In this document: positions 18,685 through 27,592 of the stretch, piece after piece
Position numbering within the stretch: position 1 is the stretch's first letter
Layout of the letters: the number at the start of each line of letters is the position of its first letter
Origin: Methylophilus aquaticus
GTDB taxonomy: Bacteria > Pseudomonadota > Gammaproteobacteria > Burkholderiales > Methylophilaceae
Length of the DNA stretch: 64,000 bases
NCBI RefSeq assembly: GCF_030769565.1
Contig: NZ_JAVCAP010000001.1
Location: forward strand, 301,113-365,112
Direction: 5' to 3'
Program-made: the position numbers and the translations under genes
Notes under the pieces: generated by a model
The model's input: the letters and a program-made list of their open reading frames with translations, nothing else
Databases searched by the model: none
Told to the model about the DNA's origin: nothing

Positions 18685-19965
18685 ATGACCCCCTATTTAA
18701 TGCGCCAGACGGCGGTATTACTCACCCAGTTGCTGACTTTTGAAAGTCCTGCCGATGCCGTGGTGGGCGCCTATTTCAGAGAGCATCGCGATTTGGGCAC
18801 CAAAGACCGCGCATGGATCGCTGAAACCGCTTATGGCATATTGCGCCGCTATCGCTATTTAAGCGAAATCACTGCCAATAACGATGAAGACGCGACCGAA
18901 GATGCCCGTAAACTGATTTTGGCCTGGTTGATGAAAATTGAAGGCAAAAGCATCCGCGATCTCGAAGAGGTGCTCGATGAGCGGCAAAAGGAATGGGCCG
19001 TCGCCATTAAAAGCAAAAACAGTGAAGGCCTGAGCCCCGCAGCGCTGGCTGATGTGCGTGACTGGTTCTGGGAAAAGCTGGTCGCACAATATGGCGAAGC
19101 CGAAGCCATGACCATCTGCCGCAGCATGTTCGAGCAAGCCAGCCTCGATTTGCGCGTCAATACCATCAAAGCCAGTCGCGAAGATGTACTCACCCGCATG
19201 CTGGCCGAAAACACCGTCAAAGACAACGTGATTGCTGTCACCCCATACTCGCCTTTGGGTATTCGTATGGGCGCACGCCTCAATATCAGCAAACATATAT
19301 TGTTTACCGAAGGCCAGATTGAAGTGCAGGATGAAGGTAGCCAGTTGCTCAGCTACCTGGTCGCCCCCAAACGCGGGCAAATGGTGGCCGACCTCTGTGC
19401 AGGTGCGGGCGGCAAAACCCTTGCACTGGGTGCATTGATGAAGAACACGGGTCGCTTGTACGCTTTTGATGTCTCTGAAAAGCGCCTGAATAACCTGGGC
19501 AAACGCCTGAAACGCTCCGGCCTTTCCAACCTGCAAGCGCAAGTGATCAATAACGAAAACGACCTCAAACTCAAGCGCCTCAACGGCAAATTTGACCGTG
19601 TTCTGGTCGATGCCCCTTGCAGTGGTTTGGGCACATTAAGAAGAAACCCCGATTTAAAATGGCGTCAAACCGAGCAGGATGTGACCGAACTCAATGTCAA
19701 ACAAAGCAATATCCTCGCCCGCGCCGCAAAATTATGCAAAGCCGGTGGCCGCGTGGTCTACGCCACTTGCAGTCTGTTGCGTGATGAAAATGAAGCGATT
19801 GCCGAAGCCTTTATGGCAGCGCATCCCGAGTTTAAACTCATCCCCGCACACGAAGTGCTGGCGCAGCAGCATATCGAGCTGAATACCGGTGACTATTTGA
19901 AGTTACTGCCACATCTGCATGGTACGGATGGCTTTTTTGCAGCGGTGTTTGAAAAGGCGGCTTAA
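18685..19965 (+). CDS. RsmB/NOP-family RNA m5C methyltransferase
   Basis: 426 residues. There is an N-terminal helical NusB/RsmB-like region, then the SAM motif CAGAGGKTLALG, a DAPCSGLGTLRRNPDLKWR block with the TC/PC-type cysteine, and the second catalytic cysteine in YATCSLL. Enzymes of this family make 5-methylcytosine in rRNA; RsmB targets C967 of 16S rRNA. Length and domain order fit RsmB, but the N-terminal part is divergent, so the exact target base is inferred. AGAGAG precedes the ATG. Confidence 0.88.
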   Translation: MTPYLMRQTAVLLTQLLTFESPADAVVGAYFREHRDLGTKDRAWIAETAYGILRRYRYLSEITANNDEDATEDARKLILAWLMKIEGKSIRDLEEVLDERQKEWAVAIKSKNSEGLSPAALADVRDWFWEKLVAQYGEAEAMTICRSMFEQASLDLRVNTIKASREDVLTRMLAENTVKDNVIAVTPYSPLGIRMGARLNISKHILFTEGQIEVQDEGSQLLSYLVAPKRGQMVADLCAGAGGKTLALGALMKNTGRLYAFDVSEKRLNNLGKRLKRSGLSNLQAQVINNENDLKLKRLNGKFDRVLVDAPCSGLGTLRRNPDLKWRQTEQDVTELNVKQSNILARAAKLCKAGGRVVYATCSLLRDENEAIAEAFMAAHPEFKLIPAHEVLAQQHIELNTGDYLKLLPHLHGTDGFFAAVFEKAA

Positions 19966-20044
19966 TGCGTAGTCATCACTGCTGAAAAGCATGAACCAGA
20001 TTCAAGTAAAACAGCCCTCAAGAAGCAGCTTGATTACGGTCATA

Positions 20045-20063
20045 CTGTGCACACGTTGTACAG
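20045..20063 (+). promoter_or_regulatory. imperfect dyad upstream of pqqA
   Basis: CTGTGCA and TGTACAG flank five bases with one mismatch, 29 bases before the pqqA start. It is placed where a regulator or core promoter would act. No known regulator can be named from the sequence. Confidence 0.3.
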
Positions 20064-20091
20064 ATTAATCACCCAAATGAGGAGAAACACC

Positions 20092-20163
20092 ATGTGGACT
20101 AAACCAGCTGCTACAGAAATGCGTTTTGGCTTTGAAGTAACCATGTACGTGATGAACAAATAA
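20092..20163 (+). CDS. pqqA: pyrroloquinoline quinone precursor peptide PqqA
   Basis: A 23-residue peptide behind a strong AGGAG (20080-20084). It contains E15 and Y19 in FEVTMYV, the Glu-x3-Tyr pair that PqqE cross-links to build PQQ, and the usual basic, Trp-containing N terminus. PQQ is the cofactor of methanol dehydrogenases. The gene stands alone, with its own terminator and no pqqB, C, D or E in the window, so the processing enzymes must be elsewhere. The peptide looks intact, so it is probably an expressed extra or free-standing copy. Confidence 0.93.
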   Translation: MWTKPAATEMRFGFEVTMYVMNK

Positions 20164-20186
20164 TTTTAGCCTCGGCTAAGATGACT

Positions 20187-20213
20187 AAAACCCGACCGAG
20201 TGTCGGGTTTTTT
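20187..20213 (+). terminator. intrinsic terminator of pqqA
   Basis: 10-bp perfect stem AAAACCCGAC / GTCGGGTTTT with a five-base loop and further T, 23 bases after the pqqA stop. It makes pqqA a single-gene transcript. The remaining 150 bases to the DUF4202 gene show no further structure. Confidence 0.92.
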
Positions 20214-20369
20214 GTCGGCGCATGGACTTTGTATGACAAGCCCGTTTGCAGCACTTCAAACGAGTGCCATTTGCGTACATGGGGGCCATATATGAAGTCG
20301 AGTATTGCATTCCAATATTTCATTCTTAACCTTGATTTTCAGGTCAATCTAAAACAAAAAGCGATACGA

Positions 20370-21011
20370 TCAGCCAATCGCCTTTTGAATCAACGGCACT
20401 AAATCTTGCGGTAGTTTAATCAAGCGCAAAGCGGCCTCTCTGCCTTTGGGAGACATCTTCAAATAAGATTTACGCAATATATCCACAAACTTGCCTTCTG
20501 AATATTCGGGGTGCATGCCTGCAAATTCGGTGAGGTCATGTTCTAAAAACGCTAGCACAATCACATCTTCCAACGTTTGCATTTCAGGGTCACTGCTGAG
20601 ATTCTCTTTATTGAGTAGCGCACACACTTTGCTGATGGTGGTTGCATCGTAGCCATGCGTGGTTAGCACTTGGGTGGCAATTTCTGCGTGATAGCTTTTG
20701 AGTTTGGTGCGCCAGGCTAAATAGCCGGGTTTGGTCATGGGGTAGTCGCTGCGTGGGATTTTCCAGCGTTGAATATGTTGGCTGCGCGCGGCGAGTTGCA
20801 ATGCCTCTGAAGCGTCTGGTGCGTAGCGCGCAAGCATTTCGCTCATGCGGTGTGCGTAAACCAATGCTTTGGATTGCGCTGTGCCTTCGACCATGACGCT
20901 GGTTGGGTCTTGGCTATTGAGGGCGTCAAACGCGGCGAGGGCGGTATGAAAGCGTTGGGTGTTCATTTGCAGAGTGCTCATTTTGTGATGTGCTGCGGTG
21001 GGGTCTTGCAT
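20370..21011 (-). CDS. DUF4202 protein
   Basis: Up to 213 residues. Conserved blocks match DUF4202: RFHTALAAFDALNSQDP, YAHRMSEML, LAARSQHIQRWKIPRSDYPM and FLEHDLTEFA. The conserved His/Arg/Asp residues suggest an HD-like metal or phosphate site, but the function is unknown. Internal ATGs at 20981 and 20966 are also possible starts; the last would begin right at the conserved region. It is convergent with pqqA. Confidence 0.75.
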   Translation of the reverse strand: MQDPTAAHHKMSTLQMNTQRFHTALAAFDALNSQDPTSVMVEGTAQSKALVYAHRMSEMLARYAPDASEALQLAARSQHIQRWKIPRSDYPMTKPGYLAWRTKLKSYHAEIATQVLTTHGYDATTISKVCALLNKENLSSDPEMQTLEDVIVLAFLEHDLTEFAGMHPEYSEGKFVDILRKSYLKMSPKGREAALRLIKLPQDLVPLIQKAIG

Positions 21012-21127
21012 GACGAGTTTACCCTTTTAAGCTTAAGCAGAATGCTTGTGCTGCAAGCATGGCGGGGAGTTTAAATAGTACAACATTCTCTAAATTCTCT
21101 GTCTTGTGTCGCGAAAGTTACAGTATC

Positions 21128-22378
21128 ATGATTCTAACCAATAGCACCCTGAAAATCCGCATGTTCAAACTCCCCAGCCTCAATGCTCAAATCCTGATTG
21201 CTGCCATTGCCGGTGTTTTTCTAGGTTGGCTTGCACACGGAAGCGAGCACGCATCATCCTTGTATGCTGCCAATCTGGTGGGCACGCTATTTATCGATTT
21301 ACTCAAAATGGTGCTGGTGCCGCTGGTGTTTTGTTCGATTGTGGTGGGTATTGCCAATTTGCGGCAGCATCAGCAGATGCACAAGGTATGGCGGTATACC
21401 TTGCTGTTTTTTATCAGCAGCATGCTGGTGTCGATTGTGATTGGACTCACGGCCAGCAACCTGTTTAAACCGGGTGCCGGGTTGCAAATGACGATGTTTG
21501 AAGGCGCGATTCAGCAGTTTGAGGCCAAGAGTATGTCGTTGCCAGATTTTTTTGCCAGCTTTTTGCATGGTTTGTTTATGAACCCGTTTAAGGCGCTGGC
21601 GGAGGGCAGTATTCTGGCTGTGGTGATGTTTGCCTTGTTGAGCGGGATTGTGCTGGTGCTGGGCGGGGCGCAGTACGACGGTTTGCGTAGTCTGTTCGAA
21701 CAGGGGCTGGCCTTGTGCATGCAGATGGTGGGGTGGGTGATGCGTCTGGCCCCGCTGGGCGTGGGGGCGCTATTATTCAAGCTGGTGGCACAGCAGGATA
21801 TTGCCATGTTGCAAGTGCTCGGACGTTTTGCAGCCGTTGTGGTGGGCTCAACCCTTGTGCATGGCTTGGTGGTATTGCCGCTGGTATTGTGGCTGTTTAC
21901 TCGGCGCAGTCCACTGTGGTTTTGGCGTGGTGCACGCGAGGCATTGGTCACTGCATTCGCCACCAGTTCGAGCAGTGCCACCTTGCCAGTGACTTTGCGC
22001 TGTGCCACGCAACATTTGCACGTCAAGCCTGAAATTGCCGGGTTTGTGCTGCCGCTGGGGGCGACGATTAATATGGATGGCACCGCGCTATACGAAGCCG
22101 CCGCTGCTTTATTTATTGCGCAGCTCGCCGGGGTGGACTTGAATCTGGCCCAGCAACTGGTGGTGTGTTTTACCGCGATGATTGCTGGCATGGGTGCGCC
22201 CGGCATTCCCAGTGCCGGCATGGTGACCATGGTGATGGTGCTGCAAAGTGTGGGCTTGCCTGCAGAGGCGATTGCCATTCTATTGCCCGTGGACCGCCTG
22301 CTGGACACCTTGCGTACGACGGTGAATGTCGAGGGTGATATGGTAGGCAGTTTAGTCGTACAAAAAATGATTTCCTGA
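21128..22378 (+). CDS. dicarboxylate/amino acid:cation symporter (DAACS family)
   Basis: About 416 residues, multi-pass. It has the serine-rich re-entrant loop TAFATSSSSATLPVTL, the cation-site motif INMDGTALYEA, and the second hairpin GMGAPGIPSAGMV. It takes up C4-dicarboxylates or glutamate/aspartate with H+ or Na+. The start may be ATG 21128 or ATG 21161; neither has a strong ribosome site. Confidence 0.9.
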   Translation: MILTNSTLKIRMFKLPSLNAQILIAAIAGVFLGWLAHGSEHASSLYAANLVGTLFIDLLKMVLVPLVFCSIVVGIANLRQHQQMHKVWRYTLLFFISSMLVSIVIGLTASNLFKPGAGLQMTMFEGAIQQFEAKSMSLPDFFASFLHGLFMNPFKALAEGSILAVVMFALLSGIVLVLGGAQYDGLRSLFEQGLALCMQMVGWVMRLAPLGVGALLFKLVAQQDIAMLQVLGRFAAVVVGSTLVHGLVVLPLVLWLFTRRSPLWFWRGAREALVTAFATSSSSATLPVTLRCATQHLHVKPEIAGFVLPLGATINMDGTALYEAAAALFIAQLAGVDLNLAQQLVVCFTAMIAGMGAPGIPSAGMVTMVMVLQSVGLPAEAIAILLPVDRLLDTLRTTVNVEGDMVGSLVVQKMIS

Positions 22379-22392
22379 AAGTTTTCAAAAGC

Positions 22393-22935
22393 ATGCTGTT
22401 ATTTCATCAAGCCGAGCTCAGTGAAGCCGGCGATATTGCCCAACTCGTGAATAGTGCTTATCGCGGGGAAACCAGTCGCGCGGGCTGGACAACAGAAGCC
22501 GATTTGTTGGCGGGTTTGCGCACGACCACGCAGGAAGTCGCCAGCATCATTCAACGTGAAGATGCTTTTATGTTGATTGGTGTCGAGCGTGATGAAATCG
22601 TGGCGAGTATTTGTTGCGAGTGGCAAGCGCTGGCGGGGCACAATACCGCCCATTTTGGCATGATTGCGGTCAAGCCGAAGTTGCAAAACAAAGGCTATGG
22701 CAAAGCGATGATTGCGGCGGCAGAGGCGGTGACGGCCAGAAGATGGCGTGTGGTCGGGTATCACATGGCTGTGATTTCGGTGAGGCATGCCTTGATTGAT
22801 TTTTATGAAAGGCTTGGCTATCAGCGCACGGGGGAGTTTGTGGCTTTTCCAGAGAAATCCGAGCTGTGGCAACCCAAAGTCGAGGGGCTGAATTTGCAGT
22901 ACATGGCAAAGTTAATCTCAAGGAGTGGGCAATAA
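22393..22935 (+). CDS. GNAT-family N-acetyltransferase
   Basis: 180 residues of the GNAT fold: a central strand HFGMIAVKPKLQNKGYGKAMI, which carries the acetyl-CoA pyrophosphate loop (QNKGYGK), and a late ALIDFYERLGYQRTGEF. The acceptor is unknown. It starts 15 bases after the symporter stop. The region after its stop (22936-23441) has no intact gene. Confidence 0.85.
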   Translation: MLLFHQAELSEAGDIAQLVNSAYRGETSRAGWTTEADLLAGLRTTTQEVASIIQREDAFMLIGVERDEIVASICCEWQALAGHNTAHFGMIAVKPKLQNKGYGKAMIAAAEAVTARRWRVVGYHMAVISVRHALIDFYERLGYQRTGEFVAFPEKSELWQPKVEGLNLQYMAKLISRSGQ

Positions 22936-22981
22936 CCGCCATTCGCATTGGCCAGCATTCATTAAGCAACGATAATGTGCG

Positions 22982-23205
22982 ACCCATCAAAAAAGGACCA
23001 GGGTCGGTTTTGCGCCGAGGTGCAATCTTGGAATGCCCCACATATGTGAAATCGGATAACGCAGCTTCAAGGCCGTTAATAATGATTGCAATGCCATTAC
23101 CAACGTATTGTTGCAGTGGCAGGCTGATATTGTGAATCGTGATCGTGTCGATGACGGTGTTGACCAGACGTGCATCCACACTCGGCAACAGTCCTTGCAA
23201 GACTT
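22982..23205 (-). pseudogene. decayed ampD copy with central deletion
   Basis: On the minus strand this stretch reads like the start and end of the intact ampD at 24353-24901 joined together. SVDARLVNTVIDTITIHNISLP matches its N-terminal part, and VGHSKIAPRRKTDPGPF its C-terminal zinc-site part. About 260-270 bases of the middle are missing (in the intact gene roughly 24470-24730). There is no AmpD-like start, and the frame runs on past the homology into the antisense of the GNAT gene. The two copies are in the same orientation and bracket the EamA gene. Confidence 0.8.
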
Positions 23206-23441
23206 GGCCTGATCCTCTTGTCTGCTGGTTCTTGACCCCCCTGCCAAAGCAGCGTAGAGTACGTAGCCTTATGAACAAGCAATGCTCATCAACCTCAGTG
23301 ATTGCGATGCATCGAACAGCATTGTGGCTAGTCGCCACATTGTGCTGCGGTTGCTGCTTGTCGTAAAACTCATGCAACCGCGGGCTCTCCGCGGTTGATC
23401 TTGTTGTCTTTCTCCGTAGAGCCCCACATTCAGGGCTCAAT
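23206..23441. other. non-coding stretch between the ampD remnant and the EamA gene
   Basis: I find no supportable gene here. The one feature is a perfect 9-bp stem CAACCGCGG / CCGCGGTTG with a five-base loop at 23375-23397, followed by a T/C-rich stretch but no clean T run. It could be a weak terminator or a leftover of the rearrangement that made the ampD remnant. Confidence 0.5.
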
Positions 23442-24356
23442 ATGAAACACGCCTCACTCCCGTATTCTGGTGCCTTACTGGTGCTGCTGTCCTCTATTGC
23501 CTTTTCGTCCAAAGCGATTATGGTCAAGCTGGCTTACGCTTATCACATCGATGCGGCGACCCTGATAGCCTTGCGTATGGCGTTTGCAATACCGTTCTTC
23601 GTCGGGCTGGGCTGGTGGGCGATGCGAGACGGCGCCGCATTGCGCGTGACAGCACGTGACTGGCTGACGCTAGTGGTATTGGCGGTGATTGGCGGGTATG
23701 GATCTATGTGGCTCAACTTTGAAGGCTTGCGCTATGTTTCAGCGGGTCTGGAGCGGGTGATTTTGTTTCTTTACCCGACGCTGGTGGTTGCCATGAGTGC
23801 GCTGTTTCTGCAGCACACCATTACACGTCGCGAGTGGTTTGCCATGCTGACAGGGTATGCCGGGGTCGTGCTTGTTGTTTGGCACGATATCGAGCTGTCT
23901 GGCCTGCAGTCTGCCGACACCTTGTATGGCGCCGGACTGGTGCTGTTAAGTGCCATTGTTTATGCGGCCTATTTACTGGTCAGTGGGCAGTTGATCCCCA
24001 AGCTGGGCGCCAGCCGCTTTACCGCGCTGAGCATGACGCTGGCGACCCTGGCGAGTGCCATGCACTTCAGCCTCAGCGAGCCAGTCAGTGCGTTGACGCA
24101 TTTGCCGCCAGCGGTTTACGGCTTGGCCATGCTGATGGCTATCGTGGCAACGGTCTTGCCTTCTGTACTGATGAATTTGGGTATACAGCATCTGGGCAGC
24201 CGGCGTGCTGCGCTGATCAGTGCGATTGGGCCGGTAGCCACCATCGTCATGGCCTATCTGTTTCTGGGCGAGCAGTTGTCCTGGATTCAGGCTGCGGGCA
24301 CCTTGCTGGTACTGGCGGGTGTGGTCGCCGTCAGTGTGCAGGCCGAGTCGGCCTAA
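23442..24356 (+). CDS. EamA-family (DMT) transporter
   Basis: 304 residues with ten hydrophobic segments in two EamA repeats: the first begins LLSSIAFSSKAIMVKLAY, the second YGAGLVLLSAIVYAAYLL. The repeat ends in GEQLSWIQAAGTLLVLAGV, a family hallmark. It is a metabolite exporter of unknown substrate. Its stop overlaps the end of convergent ampD by four bases. It lies between the ampD remnant and the intact ampD. Confidence 0.88.
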   Translation: MKHASLPYSGALLVLLSSIAFSSKAIMVKLAYAYHIDAATLIALRMAFAIPFFVGLGWWAMRDGAALRVTARDWLTLVVLAVIGGYGSMWLNFEGLRYVSAGLERVILFLYPTLVVAMSALFLQHTITRREWFAMLTGYAGVVLVVWHDIELSGLQSADTLYGAGLVLLSAIVYAAYLLVSGQLIPKLGASRFTALSMTLATLASAMHFSLSEPVSALTHLPPAVYGLAMLMAIVATVLPSVLMNLGIQHLGSRRAALISAIGPVATIVMAYLFLGEQLSWIQAAGTLLVLAGVVAVSVQAESA

Positions 24357-24901
24357 ACAATCCGTTCCCAGTCAAAAAAAGGGCCAGGGTCGGTTTTACG
24401 GCCTGGCGCAATCTCGGAGTGTCCGACAATATGCTTAATGGGGTAGCGCAGTTTTAACGCCGTTAATAAGGTTTGCAGTGTCAGGTATTGCACCTCGGTA
24501 AAGGCTTCAACGTCGCTGCCTTCCAGTTCTATGCCAATCGAGAAGTCATTGCAGCGTTCACGCCCCTGCCAGCTGGAAAGCCCGGCATGCCAGGCGCGTT
24601 GGGCACAGGCTGCAAACTGAATGAGTTCGCCATCCCGCCGAATCAAAAAGTGGGAGGATACTTTGAGATGTGCAATTTCCGCATAATAGGGGTGTTCTGC
24701 GGGATCCAGTTGATTGGTAAACAGTGCCATAATGCCATTGCCACCATAGTGTTGCGGTGGCAGGCTGATATTGTGAATCACGATCATGTCGATGACGGTG
24801 TTGGCCGGACGCGCATCTACATTCGGAGAAAGTACCTGAAGGCACGGCTGCGCAAAGCCATCGTCATCAATCATCAGTTTGCTGGAAAATCTGTCAGACA
24901 T
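24353..24901 (-). CDS. ampD: 1,6-anhydro-N-acetylmuramyl-L-alanine amidase AmpD
   Basis: 182 residues, the AmpD length. Zinc ligands are visible: His in VIHNISLP, and His and Asp in VGHSEIAPGRKTDPGP. The substrate-binding run HFLIRRDGELIQF and RAWHAG are intact. It removes the peptide from anhydro-muropeptides in the cytoplasm during wall recycling. It is convergent with the EamA gene and divergent from the antiporter gene. A degenerate second copy lies 1.4 kb away. Confidence 0.96.
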   Translation of the reverse strand: MSDRFSSKLMIDDDGFAQPCLQVLSPNVDARPANTVIDMIVIHNISLPPQHYGGNGIMALFTNQLDPAEHPYYAEIAHLKVSSHFLIRRDGELIQFAACAQRAWHAGLSSWQGRERCNDFSIGIELEGSDVEAFTEVQYLTLQTLLTALKLRYPIKHIVGHSEIAPGRKTDPGPFFDWERIV

Positions 24902-25036
24902 GACAACATTGTAGGTGAATTTTCCAAAATTGCGCTATGATTTCGCCCGCACCGCCATCAATTGGCTTGCACATGTCAGCGCTTGCGTGCGGCGGATCGC
25001 GACATGCCCTCTTATCGCCGCCAGATGAGGTTTCAC

Positions 25037-26047
25037 ATGGTTTTTCTACAGTTGTTATTGATGTTGCTGCTGATTCTGGTAGCTGCCGAGGTGTTCACTA
25101 ATGCACTCGAGCACCTGGGTGAGCGCCTGGGTATTTCCGAAGGGGTCACCGGGTCAATTTTCGCGGCTGTGGGCACTGCATTGCCTGAAACGCTGGTGCC
25201 TTTACTGGCGATTTTTTCTTATACCTCGGCCAGTGGCGACAGCCAGGCCGGCCATGATATCGGTGTGGGAGCGATTTTGGGGGCGCCTTTAATGCTTGGT
25301 ACATTGTCAATTAGCCTGATGGCCTTGTCAGTGTTGAAGCGTCGAGGAGCACATGGACATATCCGCCCTGAGCGTACGGGTTTGGTACGCGACCTTAATT
25401 TTTTCATCCTTGCATTTATTTTCGCTGCTGCAGCCATGTTTATCCCGCATGAAGAAGCGTTGGTGCGCTATGGCATCGGTATTGTGATGATACTCACCTA
25501 TTTTATTTACGTATTGATGACGATTCAGGCCTCCAAGGCGCTGGTTGAAGACGGTCACGCCACCGAGGCAGAGGAGGTGATGATGCTTGCCAAGCTCGGG
25601 TTGCCTACCAATATGACAACGATATTGCTTCAGTTAGGCTTGGGTTTGGGTCTGCTGATCGTAGGTGCCAAAGGGTTCATTAATGAAGTTGAGACTGCTG
25701 CTGCAATTCTCGGAATCTCAGCATTGTTGTTGTCATTGTTGATTATTCCGATTGCCACCGAGCTACCTGAAAAAGTGAACAGTATTTTATGGATACGCAA
25801 AGGCAAGGATACTTTGGCTTTTGGCAATATCACCGGAGCGATGGTGTTTCAGGGCACCTTGTTGCCGGCCATCGGCATTATGCTGACTGAATGGACGCCC
25901 AGACAAGAAGTTGCGTTGGGAATTGTGGTGACATTGCTCGCTGCACTATGGGTGCGTTACCGCATTGCAAAAGGCGGATTACTGGTATGGCATTTGTTGG
26001 TGAATGGGTTGTTTTATCTGGTGTATCTGGCGATTGTTCTTAGCTAG
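25037..26047 (+). CDS. CaCA-family sodium/calcium-type exchanger
   Basis: 336 residues with two inverted repeats, each with an alpha motif: GSIFAAVGTALPETLVPLLA with GVGAILGAP, and IIPIATELPEKVNSI with FGNITGAMVFQ. The acidic residues in ALPE and ELPE are the expected cation ligands. GAGG six bases before this ATG decides the start over ATG 25025 and the longer open frame. The ion is not certain. It ends at a bidirectional terminator shared with pilR. Confidence 0.88.
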   Translation: MVFLQLLLMLLLILVAAEVFTNALEHLGERLGISEGVTGSIFAAVGTALPETLVPLLAIFSYTSASGDSQAGHDIGVGAILGAPLMLGTLSISLMALSVLKRRGAHGHIRPERTGLVRDLNFFILAFIFAAAAMFIPHEEALVRYGIGIVMILTYFIYVLMTIQASKALVEDGHATEAEEVMMLAKLGLPTNMTTILLQLGLGLGLLIVGAKGFINEVETAAAILGISALLLSLLIIPIATELPEKVNSILWIRKGKDTLAFGNITGAMVFQGTLLPAIGIMLTEWTPRQEVALGIVVTLLAALWVRYRIAKGGLLVWHLLVNGLFYLVYLAIVLS

Positions 26048-26056
26048 CGTTTGATG

Positions 26057-26088
26057 AAAAGACCCCTGCAAATACAGGGGTCTTTTTT
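26057..26088. terminator. bidirectional terminator between the exchanger gene and pilR
   Basis: 12-bp perfect stem AAAAGACCCCTG / CAGGGGTCTTTT, six-base loop, with T on the plus side and the complementary A run serving the minus strand. It lies between converging genes. Confidence 0.92.
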
Positions 26089-26095
26089 ACATGCT

Positions 26096-27592
26096 TTATT
26101 CTTCGCCTTCAACGTCGTCAATATCTTGTTCTTTGGATAACCCCAGTTTGGAGAGGCGATAGCGCAAGGTTCTAAAGCTGATCCCCAGTAATTTTGCAGC
26201 TGCCGTTTTGTTATTATTCGTTTTTTCCAATGCTTGCAGAATCGTACGTTTTTCAATATCTTCCAAATAGTCTGACAGGCTGAGATCTTTGGGTAACATT
26301 TCGCCTGATGGCATGGGAGATGCTGGCATAGATGATGCGGGAAAAGTTGTCTGCGAGGTTGAGGGGATGGCAATCCCCGGTAGAGATGTCAGCACAGTCG
26401 CCTCGGCTGGTTCGATGACTGTAGTCCGTCTTTCCAGCAGAACAGGCAACTCATCCAGTGATAAGTCCTCGATGTTGATGGTTTGCCCGTCACAGAGTGC
26501 CAGGGCACGCTCCAGCATGTTTTCCAGCTCTCGCACATTGCCTGGGAATTGCAGTTGCTGGATGTAAATGCGGGCCTCTGACGAAATGGCTGGAGGCGTA
26601 ATGCCCTGTGCCAAACTTAATTTGGTCAGCAAGCGTTCAGTCAGTTCAGGAATGTCTTCAACGCGTTCCCGCAGCGCCGGCATTTTTAACTGAATCACAT
26701 TGAGTCGGTAGTACAGGTCTTGCCTGAACTCGCCTTTTTCCATCATCGCATTCAGATTCTTGTGTGTAGCAGAAATAATCCGGACATCGACGGTTTCTTC
26801 TGTGGTGCCGCCTACGACGCGCACTTTTTTCTCTTGGATGGCGCGCAGTAATTTGACTTGCATGGCCAGAGGCAGGTCAGCGACCTCATCCAGAAATAAT
26901 GTGCCGCCATTGGCCGCCTGAAACAGACCTTGCGTATCTTGAATGGCGCCAGTGAATGCCCCTTTTTTATAGCCAAAAAATTCACTTTCCATCAGGTTTT
27001 CGGGAATTGCACCACAGTTCACTGCAATAAAGGCCTGGTCGCGACGTGAACTATTTTGATGAATGAGTCTTGCAGCCAGTTCTTTACCACTGCCAGATTC
27101 GCCGCTGATATATACCGGCGCCTGACTGCGTGCCAGTTTGGCAATCATGATGCGCACATTACTCATGGCTGGCGAGCCGCCAATCAGGTCTACCGTATTT
27201 GCGCCTTGCGATTCCTTTTGTGAAGAGAGCTTGAGTGCAGACTCTACCAGTGGACGCAGTTGCTTCAGTGAGATCGGTTTGGTGATGTAATCAAACGCGC
27301 CCGCCTTCAGTGCCGATACCGCATTTTCAGCACTGCCATACGCAGTAATGACGGCGACCGGCAAGCCTGGAAAGTGCAGATTAATGTGCTGTACCAACTC
27401 TAGACCAAGGCCATCAGGCAGTCGCATGTCGGTCAAGCAAAGATCATAACTGAATGATTGCAGCATGTGCTTGGCATCAGTGACATTCCCGGCGCTTTCT
27501 GCTTGTATGCCCATACGTTCCAACGTCAGAACCACCAGTTCGCGAATATCTGTCTCATCATCCACTACCAGACAGCGATATGTAGTTGCCAT
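26096..27592 (-). CDS. pilR: sigma-54 dependent response regulator PilR
   Basis: 498 residues. The receiver domain has the acidic pair D11-D12, phospho-acceptor D55 and K105. The AAA+ domain has Walker A GESGSGKE (164-171) and the sigma-54 contact loop GAFTGA (211-216). A Fis-type helix-turn-helix (NNNKTAAAKLLGISFRTLRYR) ends the protein. With PilS it activates sigma-54 transcription of type IV pilin genes. It follows pilS with no gap between stop and start. A Pro/Ser/Thr-rich linker of about 50 residues precedes the DNA-binding domain. Confidence 0.93.
   Translation of the reverse strand: MATTYRCLVVDDETDIRELVVLTLERMGIQAESAGNVTDAKHMLQSFSYDLCLTDMRLPDGLGLELVQHINLHFPGLPVAVITAYGSAENAVSALKAGAFDYITKPISLKQLRPLVESALKLSSQKESQGANTVDLIGGSPAMSNVRIMIAKLARSQAPVYISGESGSGKELAARLIHQNSSRRDQAFIAVNCGAIPENLMESEFFGYKKGAFTGAIQDTQGLFQAANGGTLFLDEVADLPLAMQVKLLRAIQEKKVRVVGGTTEETVDVRIISATHKNLNAMMEKGEFRQDLYYRLNVIQLKMPALRERVEDIPELTERLLTKLSLAQGITPPAISSEARIYIQQLQFPGNVRELENMLERALALCDGQTINIEDLSLDELPVLLERRTTVIEPAEATVLTSLPGIAIPSTSQTTFPASSMPASPMPSGEMLPKDLSLSDYLEDIEKRTILQALEKTNNNKTAAAKLLGISFRTLRYRLSKLGLSKEQDIDDVEGEE

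Noticed and set aside
22670..23527. 285-codon minus-strand frame running through the ampD remnant
   Set aside because: Only the middle third resembles AmpD. The ends are antisense to the GNAT and EamA genes, so it is an accidental fusion, reported instead as a pseudogene.
24902..25036. Possible riboswitch before the CaCA exchanger gene
   Set aside because: Short GC-rich pairs can be drawn, but no known cation riboswitch core is visible and the gap is short.
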